Origin: Litoditis marina
Taxonomy: Eukaryota; Nematoda; Chromadorea; Rhabditida; Rhabditidae
Reading direction: 5' to 3'
Length of the DNA stretch: 64,000 nt
Assembly (NCBI GenBank): GCA_964036275.1
Contig: OZ038433.1
Span: forward strand, 27,387,485-27,451,484
The position numbers and the translations under genes are program-made. Numbering within the stretch: the stretch's first letter is position 1; every line of letters starts with the position of its first letter. The notes beneath the pieces were generated by a model. That model had not been told where the DNA came from, made no database searches, and was given only the letters and a program-made list of their open reading frames with translations. Shown here in pieces: positions 22,901 to 34,900 of the stretch.

Positions 22901-25900
22901 GTCATCGTTGAATTTTCCAATAACGGTTTTTGATGCGAAGTGGTACTGATCTCACGTTTCGGCATAATTATCATCTTGAGAGCTATTTTAAGTGAAAACA
23001 AGGCCGATAAAAATTGAAGGCAACCAAGGTATGCAGCTGACTGGAGCCATCCTCGAAATAACAGTTTCCTCGGAAGTGAGAACAAACATAATGTCTGAAA
23101 ATGGTTCAACGCTGAACAACCATATGTGGAACTTCAGACTCGGTGAACACAACAAAACAACAGAGAAAACCTGAAGATGGCTAGAAGTATTTCGAAGGCT
23201 TGCAGAGTGAACTGATGGCGCACGGCAGCCACTGCGGCGGCCTGCTCGGAGCTGAGGAGCGGCGAGGGCGCGGCGCGAACCTCCGCGAGATGCGCGGGGT
23301 CTACGTTCTGGAGAAAATGCATCTAGGTGACCATATTTGTGACTGGTACTTAACGCCCAATAACTACAGCAGAACTACAGAGGTACATGATAAAATGTGC
23401 CATTCTCTCTCTCTTTTTCTCTCTCTATCTCTCTCTCTCTCGCACTTCCTCTCTCTGTACTGACTCATATAGATATTGTTTCTACTTATACTCTGTTTTT
23501 GTTAGTATTGGTCGATTGTTGATCTATTATCTACTCTATAGTACTTACTAGTTCATTCTCAACCGGAAGAGTGGTGAAGACGGTGCTTTTCGTCTGGTCA
23601 TCATTCAGAACGGACCAATCGATTGGAAGGGCCTGGTATCTTAAAAGTGGCAGAGTAAGTAAGAGAACAGAGAAAAAGAATGCATGAGAAAAAGAAAAAC
23701 AGAAACAGACGCAGAAAACGGACACATTAGACAGAAGAGAAAGAGAGACAGAATGGACATAGATGAATAGAGTCAGAGGGGGGGGGGGGGAAGAAGAGAC
23801 AAGGGAGAGAGAGTGAATGATACCTCGGTTGCAGATTCTTCCCAGGTCTGACTGGTTGGCTGATTGTCCGAAAACTCGCCATGGACAGACTGCTCCCACT
23901 TGCTGGAAACAGAACAAACTATGATACAATATATCAACAAGTGGTGATATAATCTCACTAGGATAACTATAACAGCTCATCTACTGATGAGGACATCCCG
24001 TTTGACATATGGATCGGCAAGGTCCCGAAAAGTCCAGGTAACTAATGTTTGTAAAAGGCAATCTAGGAATTGACACAGTGAAAATAAATTCATCTCTCAC
24101 TCTTGTCATTACTCTCTCCTCTGGACTTTTCCCTTTTCACATTATTAAAGTAGACCTATATCAACAGTTAGTTGAGCTTGTTTGTACAAGCAACGTGATT
24201 TTGTATAATAATTTCAATCTCCTAGTTTTTCTTATAATTTAATGATGTTCAGTCAAAAATAAATTACATGACTTAAATTAATGGGGTGATTTGTCCTAAA
24301 ATAATCTACAAATCTCATCTTTGATACCACTTGTATGTTTCACGAATTTATGTGGTTTCCAACAAGTTCGCCTGCCCGCTGATAGCAATAAAAGAATTTC
24401 CACATATTGATAAAATGAAAATTCCTAATGTTGGCTTCAGTATTAGATACGTGCATCTAAAACTTTCCAATGCTCTTTATTTTGCTTCTGTCATTTCACA
24501 TTACGACCTAACAAACAAAAACGAGCCCCGCCCACCATGTTGTTGTTGCAGATTACTGATGACGTCATCAAGAGAAGAAGAAGCCGACGACGACACAACG
24601 CCATTGTCCTGAATCTCCGATGTTTCATTCTGAAAAAAAAACATTAACTTTTATTTGTGTCTCTCATTTCGCTTGCTCCCCCCCCCCCTCTCTCTTTCTC
24701 TCTCTCTCTTTCTCTATCTCTATCGCGCGCTCAGTTTCTCTTCGACACTGATTACGCCGCATGTTCTAATTTGGTAGTTTTGCGTCGATAGCCTTGGTAG
24801 TATAATGTCAAAACTGCTCAGAGTGAAAACAACTGTGAAAACTGAAACTGTTACCCTTGGTGCTGCACCTCCATCATACATACTAGAACTTTCATTGGAA
24901 TTATCAAAGGTGGTCTGACAGGAACCGAATATCGTGCGCTCCACGGTGAGTTCCGTCGCTCCAATGCAAATGTGCGACAGAAACTAATTCATTGCTATTT
25001 TCTGGAAGATTTAATCACAATTCATCTGCGGAAATTTGGGTTTTTGGGACGCATTCGCGTTGGAGCGCAAGACACGATATTTGATTCCTGTCAGACCATC
25101 TTCAAACATCGTTTAGCGAAAAGTTGAAATGTGCGTTTTGTGACCACCTGTTTTGTCGCTCTGGCATCCGGGCAACCACAATTATCGTGAAACAATGTGC
25201 AAAGCTAGAAATTCGTGATGAAATCCATGATTACGAGATACCTCAGCGTACGTAAACGTAATCATAACGAATTTAGGTAAACTGGATCAATGGACCGTTG
25301 ACAATCTTCCAAAGTGCTGCAGATTATAAAAATTCAGCGCGTCACTGGTAATGCCGGGACCTATTTTACTGAAAATCCCTATAAGCACTCCTAACTGAAA
25401 CAAATTATTTGGAGATCACCTGAAATGACAGAAGACAAACGTCTCTATGCTATACTAGATTTGAACGTGGTTTTATATTCAGTATTCAGTATTCAACTAG
25501 CACTAACCTTTATAGTCATTGTAATGTTCTGTGTCGCTCGTGAACTGGTATTGTTGTTGTTATTATTGAACAAATTCGGAAATATGGAGAGCGGATTCAG
25601 GCTGAAAATGTGGATACACATATACACAAACAAACTGATACTTCTAAGTTACGTTCCCGTTTTTCCACGCCATACCGTGGGCGTTTTCATAGCCCGTTTC
25701 CGCATGCCTTTTCGAGCAATAAAATTGTTGTCACTTTTTGGGCAACGCTGCACGTTGAGTAAAACTGAAAAAGAGTGCAAAACCATATCTGGAAAGGTAT
25801 TTTCCTCTCCAACTGTAGCCTCTATGCGTCGTTTGCTTTGATTTAAGCCAATAACCTCTCCGAACGTTGGCAAACGTTGCAACTATCACAAGGCACAAGA

Positions 25901-28900
25901 TCAGCCGTACACAGTTCTAAATAAGATCAAACGTATATTTTGTAGCTTGGGGGGCAAAGACCGGAAGGGAATAAATGGAAAAGCCGCTATCAGCGGATCG
26001 GCACCGAGCCGAGTGGTGAGACCTGACGACCTAACGATAATCCTGGCTGACATCACTCAACTAATGAAAACCAGCTGGTGATACTTTGATTTCTGAAACT
26101 GAAAATGCAACGAAAATAGGTTTATAGTCACCATAACGTGGTGGCTACAACTAAAATCCTTCTTAGTATTTGGGACTGGGAAGTTACTAGCTAACAGGGA
26201 AATAGATTGAGCAAGAGCTTGTCCCAGATAAACATACTTCTGCTATTATCATGTTGAGCCGCTTGAAATGTAGAAATGAAAATATCTTTCTATGCTAACT
26301 ATTTGTATCGTGCGTCATTTTGTTTAGAATGTTGCTGGTACGTGATCACACAGTTTATTTCATCATCAGTAGATGAACTATCAATCAGTGTAGGGGGTGA
26401 AGATATAGGTATGGGTGAGTTTCGATACCAGGTCATGGGATCCTTAAAAATCAGGCACCGTAGTTCAGTCATGCAAATAGGGAGATCAAACCGGTCGAGA
26501 CCCTGATCAGGGTAATACATCACTGTCTCTCATTGTCAGAAAAACTCACCTTTGAGCTGAACTATTTGATCACCTCCTGATCGTCTGGTCACCTACACCA
26601 TGCTCACACAAACTAAAATGACAACTATGTGGCCAGAATGTTATCAGGTTTTTGATCGGATGAGCTCACCGTGCCACGGTGCGAGGTCTGTAGAGTGAAC
26701 GCAGTGACAGGGTTTCTCAAATCCCACTAGGTGAGAGCATACCGTATAATAGCGTTAAAAACGTAAGACTTTGGTTGTTTACAGTATATTTTCCAGAGCT
26801 AGCCTATCTATTGCGTTATTCCTTCCATACCATGTTACCATTGTTCTCTTCAGAGTACGTATGCTAGCACATGGCGACCACTTCGTCCCTTTCTGCGTAT
26901 CTCACCAAGCGACAAAAGACTTGAGGCCATGTATAGAAAATTCCCCGTATTACTATTTAAACCTGCTCTTATTGGCGGTCTTGCAAACTGTAGGTGAAGT
27001 GTTTTCTTGAAGAGCCAATGTTTGGGGTGACGCAGGTCGGAATAGAAAGTTTTGCCTATATACGGCCTCAAGTCTTTGTTCACGTTGCGCTATACTACTT
27101 TTGTTATAGATTCTGGCGCCTACCTACCATGATTCCTTACCTCTGCGTCTGCGCCATGAAGACAGCTTGTTGTTGCTTCTGCTGGTGTTGGGCGAACGCC
27201 AAAAATTCGTGCTCTTTCACTGGCGATGGGCGATGTGATATTGTGTTCTTCTGAAGAGAAAAATGTATTGATAAAGTAGATAAACACATCAAATTAATTC
27301 TGGCGCGAAGCGTTACGCTGAGGGTTTGATTCTGGTAATCGGAATAATAGGAAGATTCCCAATCTAGCGAAAGTGCGTTTTCAAAGTTCGCTGAAAATTG
27401 GGGTTTTGGCATATCTGCATTGGAAGCATGTAATACTTTCTTGTTAGAGAACCACAAAACGAACGAAAAGTATGACCATATCACTATCTTATCACGATTT
27501 CCGATCATATATGGTAACTAGTAGATTATATTCTCCAAAACAGGCCGAAGTCTGTCGATTTTTTTGTTTCAGGCTCGTTTCCTGCCCCTTCTTACCAAGA
27601 TGTTTGGCCCGGATTTCAGCCAGGGCCAGTGTCGCTCAACATCTTCAATCATACAATAAACAGGGGTATCAAAGGCTTTGGCTAAGGCAGAACAAGCGGA
27701 CGAAGTTGAAAAATTTTCCCATTCCCAAGTCTTACCATGTTATGGATACGCTTGAGCCAATTTCTTTCCTTGTAGAAGGGAGCAGTATTTATGAAACCAG
27801 TTTTATGTCTACCGCCTAGATCGAATTGCTAGATTGGCCAAGACATATACATATCCATATGCCTTTATACGGGGAGCTTTCCCAAAACTCTTCTCAACTA
27901 TCAGTTAACACTTCTTTCAATTGTTTATTATCTAATGTACGGTCGATCGCGTCATTTTCTCGGGCTAAACTTGTTTTTGAGCATTGTTCTGAACACAAGA
28001 TCGATTTGATATTTCTGACAGGAACGTTTTTGAACGATACGTGCAATTCACATAATACTTGACAATGATAGCTACAACTACCTACGTTTTGATCGAAAAT
28101 TTGACGAAAATGAACGCACAGGTGGTGATGTTTTACTTCTTCACCATCCACGGTTGAAAATAATTGAAGTATCTCTCAGAATGGAAACTCATTATGATAA
28201 CCATCATTGTGACGTACTGTGTTTTGACGTATTTGATAATTCCGAAAGATTTCGTGGAACAGAAAATATTTTGGATTTAGTGTTAACTCAGAGACATGAT
28301 CTTATGCAGAAATTCCGGCCTTCTCCTCCATCAATCAATAGTGATCATATTTCTGTGACATTTTCGCTACATCTAGGCTATAGCGCGATGACGAACGAAA
28401 ACAAAACTGTCACCAAGCGTCTTGATTTCAGATACACCGATTTTGAGATTGTTAATAGAAAACTAGCATGCATAAACTGGGAACGACAATTGTCATTCTT
28501 TTCTTCTCTGCAAAGCGAATACGATCACTTCTGCACTTCTGTAGACTAACGAAAGAAGTTATTCGTGACCATACTCCAATCATGAAACCTTGTAAACAGC
28601 AAAATTTTCCTCGTGAAATTAGATCACTTCTCAAGAAAAAGAGGTTGGCTTATCACCAATGGCACTCTTCAGATCATCAGAAAAAGGTGTATAGAGATAC
28701 CTGCAGATGGATACGAGGGAAACTGGTTACGCATCGGCTCAAACTTGAAAACAACATTCTTGAGGGTAAAAAGTCTGCTTCTTTTTTTAGACACATTAAT
28801 CGTAGATTGAAAAACCATCAAATTATACCACCTCTCGCATCTAAAAATTCGATAGCGTTCTCTGACCTTCAAAAAGCTGATTTATTCGCGGCTCAGTTTT

Positions 28901-31900
28901 TTTCTGTGTATGCACCTGACAATACTTTGTGTGCACGTGATACTATTCCTGCTCAGAGTAAAATAGACTGTACGATGTCATTTGCGCCCTCTCTTGTCTA
29001 TAAGTACCTCTTGAAACAAAAACTGTCAAAAACTACTGAGTCTGAGGATTTTCTCAATCAGCTGATTTTGAAAAAGTGTGCGGTATCACTGGCTCTTCCT
29101 CTTTCACTCATTTTTACTGAATCATATAGTTCTTCCATATTGCCAACACAGTGGAAATTAGCATATGTAGTTCCAGTGTACAAAAAGGGCTCCAGGACTG
29201 TAACTATAGACCTATCTCAATAACTTCGGCAGTATGTAGAGTTATGGAAAAAATGATTGCATTTAAAGTTCGAAAATGATTCAAAAATAGATACTCGAAA
29301 AACCAATACGGCTTTTTAGAGAATCGATTTTGCAGTCTATCTTTGCTATCCTCTCTTACCGATTGGAAACGTAGTATAAAGGATAAAAAACCAGTTGATG
29401 TCATATATTTTGTTTTCCAAAATGCGTTTGACAAAGTATCTCATGAAAAACTGATATTCAAATTGCAAAACTTTGGTTTTGATACCAAATTGGTCAACTG
29501 GTTTTTTCGTAAAATCAGTTCAAAGTCTCTTTTGATGTACTACAAGGTACTGTAACTGGACCTCTACTATTTTTGATATACAGAAACGATTTACTTTATT
29601 CTATGCCCCAAGATGTTCATTGCTCATGTTTAGCCGATGATTTAAAAATCTACAGTTCCTGCAATAGTTCACTGCAAAACGCGGTAAACATTGTTGAAGA
29701 ATGGTCAGAAAAATGGCGGTTACCACTTGCACCTAATAAGATAAACGTTTTATATCTCGGAAGTAACAACCTCAGAGCACAGTATAAAATCGGTGGTGTC
29801 GAAATTGCTAGTGAAGAAATAATTCGTGATCTAGGTGTCATGGTAGACGAAAAACTATCATTTAAATCCCATGTGAACGGCCAAGTTAGTAAAGCATCAG
29901 CCATCTCTAATAAGATTCTCTGAAATTTCTCGTTCAAAACGCCAGAAAAGTACATATCTTGGTTCAATGTTGCACCAATTCTGCTGTATTGTACAGAGAT
30001 TTTCAAGCCACTCATCGATAGTCATCTGTCAGTTATGTTAGAGTCACCATTCAAACGTTTCACTGCTAGAGCGTTTCAAAAATGTGGTGTTTTCTATATC
30101 AGCTACAGTGATCGATTGCTGCAAGTTGAACAAAAGCCTTTCTATTACCGGAGACTGAAATATGATTTATTGCAGACGTTTGAGCTTCAATCGAGTCTAT
30201 CCCATTTGCCAGAAAATCCACTTTCTTTCAGTAGTTTACCAAGGGATAGACTCCGATTGATCATTAGGGATAGAAAAATTCTCAGTGATTCTAATGGATA
30301 TTTTACTAGAGTAATTCGCAAATGGAATACCATAGGTAAAGATATTGCTGCTTTCAAAAATGTAGATCAATTCAAAACATACTCAGATTGCATTGATGTT
30401 TCGGTTTTATATCCTAATGTGCCTCTTTCTTTACAGTAAAATACGCGAGAATCACCTGAACTCCAGACCCGCTCCCCATTTCAGAAGACGGCAGGGTTAT
30501 AACCCCGTCCCTTTGGGGTTCTAAGGTTATTTCCGTGGATATTCATTTGATAACATGTGTGTGATTTTTGTGGAATAAACCTATTATTATACATTAAATT
30601 CACGCAGAAGAATTAAACTACAAAATGACCAGATCGGAACAAAAAAACACCCATTTCTACAATCACGAAACACGCGTGAAACATGAGCTGGGATATTGCA
30701 GTTGTTGAGAGTTCATGATTTTGACCTACCTTGATGGGGACGTGGTTGTTACCGCGCTCGACGGCCGCGAGCTGTTGCGGAATGGCAGGAGACGACGGCG
30801 ACCCGCGGCCCTGCATCTGACGACCGCGACCGCGAACTGGAACAGAGAGCTCTAACAGTCGATGAGAAACTCTACTATGTTGTTTTGAACGAATCTCGTG
30901 CCTCGCGCTCCACACGAAATTTTCAAATCTCCGCTAAAGAGTTGTAATCAAATGATGCACAAAATATTGATGAAAAGTTTTGTAGCGCAATTGCATTGGA
31001 GCGACGGAACTAACCATGAAGCGCAAGCCACGAGATTCAGTCCCTGTCAGACCAAGAACAAAGTGCGTATTTGCTGTTTTCATTCACTAAGAACCGCAGC
31101 AAATAGCACACTCAATTGAATAACATATTTTGGAACCAGAGAGTGTATTGATTGAATAACATATTTTGGAACCAGAGAGTGTATTGATCAAAAACGCGCA
31201 GCTGCGCTCTTCAAAACCAACTCCTTACAAAATATAACTGTACGCTTTCCAGTTCCATGTTTCCGAAATTAGAACGTCGACTTGTTTTCTAGAAGGATTT
31301 GCAGAACACATGCTGTTCTTCATGGTAATATCTCATAATAGAAGCAGGAACCGGAACTCAAACCAATTCTAAGCCAGATAAATCCCACGCGGAGATTTAC
31401 TACTTGTGTAGGTGGCATACACCGCTAAGGCCACCCACATCAGAGTACTAACAAAAATCATTCAAAGTTGTCGATAGATTGTCGGATCGAATGTGGGACA
31501 AGAATTCACATTTCTTTGACGTGTATATTGAAAAGTTGAGGCCGCGAACTCAAGTTCTCGTGTTCCAGTCATGTTTATAGTAGCGAATAATGCATTAACA
31601 GTGTATATCCGACAACGCAGCTGTCGAACAACACGTGGTCAACCACGAATGAACAATCCACAACTAAAAACTCGGCCCGTGGTTAGTATAAAGTTGGTAT
31701 CAGGCTGGTATGATAATTAGACCAACCAAATTTGTTTCAGACTTCGCAAAGTTTCAAAAAAATGGCGAACGCCATTTTTTTCATTCGAATCTGTATTTTT
31801 CCTAACTACTCAATAAATTCGAACTTTAAAGTTTCGCTGAGTAATTTATCGATGAGTCGTTTTCATTTTCTATTTTGGGAAAGGTTCATTTTCTGAACTG

Positions 31901-34900
31901 TAAAATCTGTGTTTGTTACCTTCAAAGTAAACACAGTACCTAGATAACATAGTTAATACCTGGAAATAAACAAGTGGTAGAACTCAGACCCGTTTTTGAT
32001 TTTGTCTCCATTTTTTTTTTTGATTTGGTTTTATTTGCATCGTCACTGGGTTCATCTGACGTTATGATACGTCCCATACTATTTGAAAACAGACTGTTTA
32101 CGAGCGTTTTTTTTTCAATTTCTCTTGTTCATAAAATATGAAATTTTCTGACCCCCGCAATCACTATCCCTGTAGTAGTGTTCTAGTTCAACCTGAGTTA
32201 TTTTTCTACTTTCCGGTTTTATCTACAAACAAATGTGTCCCCATAGTTTCAGGTTTTGCGTTTTTTTTTCTGCCTCGTGTTTTGTTCTGCCTCACTGTTT
32301 CTTGTCTCCTATATCACGGCGGGAGTACGAGCAGAGAAGTAGCGTATGATTGAGGAGACCCAGGATGGTATGAAGCTGTCAGGATCTTCTTGCATACGTA
32401 GTCAGACTAGAGCTTGTGACGTGTCCAGTGTTCGTTCCAATGACACATTAGCTTCGAGGAGGGTCGGAAATCATTAACTCTCGCGGAAACTACTCAGTCC
32501 GTTTGATTAAAACCTTATTCAAAAAACCTACGAATCTTGATACTTGATGCCTTCAAAGAGAATCTTGATACCTAATAAATGTAGGACTCCAACAAAAGGT
32601 TTCTAACCTACTTTATAGCTGAGAAAAACATTGTATATAAAAACGAAAAATAAATAAGTACCGCTCGATAATATCGGTAATAATGTCGCGGAACCAATTA
32701 TCAATCGATTGCCTTTTGTGACAAAACCTGAACGCCTTCGCCACCCCTTCGCAACGCTTCTCTATTGTATCTCGGCTGTTCTACTCTGTATAGATCTTGA
32801 ACTTTCCTCGCTTTCATGTGCGTAATAAACCAGTCAGTCCAAACATTCCCAAAATAAGGGCACTTGTTATGATTGCCAGATTGAGATATAATCCGGCGAT
32901 GAGCCGCGCATTGGTCACAAGTCGCTTAACTACAAATGAGAGTGTTACAAACGAGAACTTATCTGATTGCACGCGGGATAATTCTCCAGAGTACACGCAT
33001 CAAGAGAAATTAATAGATTTTTACCGTTACAAAGGTTCATCAAAGAAAACACTATAGAATTTGCTCGAGGGAGATTGAGTATATGTGAAAAACGCACTTT
33101 GGTCAAAACTTACAAATTGCATTTTCTCGCTCAAACTCTCAATAACAGTCACTTAGACTGTTCCAAACAACATTTAGGAAGTTTTTGAAAGTTTTTGCCC
33201 CGTGTGCGGGACCCTTACATCAACCCCTGAACCGCTGCATTTGTAGTTTAATCTCGTAATAAAGTTGCAAAATGTGCTGCGCATGCAGATCTAACTACAA
33301 ATCCCACATTTCTCATTCCCTATAGTAATTCGCTTCAAATGGCGAGATTGTTAAAGTGCTAGTGTTGAGTTTCAAAGAAAATAACGTCGTCAATGAATTT
33401 GTGTTCACTCAGTTAAGGTCAAATCTGCGAACAAAAAGTCAAAAAACTATTGAAGAGAAAAACTGACCATTTGGGAAACACATTTTCATGAATTCTTCGA
33501 CGTGTGGAGCATAATTGTCCATTTGGGAAATGGGATCTCCCTGGAACTTAATGACTGAACTAAAAATAAGTAGAGATGGTGGAGAGGGTACTGCGAATAA
33601 ACGAAAAAGTAAAGCAAGACAGCGAGGGAAATGGGAAAATGGAAGAAAAAGAAAAAAAAGAGATAGGCAAGAGAAGAGACAAAAAGAAGGATGCGAGAGA
33701 GAGCTAGAGATACCCACCGTCAGTCTGTGTAGCGAGACCATGTGACTTTTCACGTTGTTCTTTGAATACGTCGACGTGAAGTCGCAAGAAGGACATTGGA
33801 ACATTGGCTTGGCCACGTGACACTGCCGGACGTGGCAGGGCAGTTTCGAGGAGTGCACGTCTCTCTGGCAGAGAACACAGAATTGGAAATGGCCCGTATT
33901 CGCCTGAAACTGCGAACATTCAATACATATGATTTTCGTGTCACTGCAATCAGACCTATTGTACTGTTGTTACAAACTTCTGTATATTGTGAACAATCTA
34001 GTATTTCTGGTGACGACATAGAACCAGCGATTAATAATTCCGATAGACTGCTGTTCTTACCACTACACCAATTCGACGTTCAACCTGTTGGGACCACGAC
34101 AATCCAGAAATGTTTGAGCTTCGAATTTGTGACCCGTCCGAAACATTCGAGCTGTCGCGGGTTAATGGTAATGTATTGGTTAGCACTTATGACTTGTCTA
34201 TGGATCGAATCTATCGCGAGACTATGTTGTATCTGATAGCCCCTTTGACAAATCATACTTCGAATTCCACTCACTTCTAGAACGTGCATTTGTTATTCTC
34301 CTAACATATTGGAAATAAGGATAGTCTTCAACATTATGTAGTGAAGTCATACAAATCTCCTTCTCCGAAGCGTAATACCTACAGCTCAAAGCTAAATAAG
34401 CGCGATGTAAATTTATGACCACAACATATTTATCAAGGATATGCACAAAGCACAGTTTACTGAAAACTTTTCAGTTAGATTTAAATCGTAAGATATTGAG
34501 AAAAAAGTCTTTGAAAATATGCTTAAAGAAGGACGATTATGTGGTCCAATCGCAACGGTTGAGGCCTTTAAACTGCAACACATTTTTCAATTGCAGTTTA
34601 GAGGACCGTTGACACGAGATCGGTCCACATTATCGTCCTACTTTAACGACAATATTAAAGTTGTGTTTTTATTTAACACATCAGTATATTAACGAAGAGA
34701 TTGTGATCAAACTACCTCTGCTTTACCTATACTACCGAACGGGTGGTGAATGAGTTCAACTCATGAACTTCTCAATTAAATTGTAGTTTTTTAGAACAAT
34801 ACCTTTCTCACCCGCATTCCCTTCAAAATCACAGTGACTAGGCGGAACGTGTCCGCATGGCTAGATGGACGCATGTCAAACAAACCGATTTGTATAAGGC

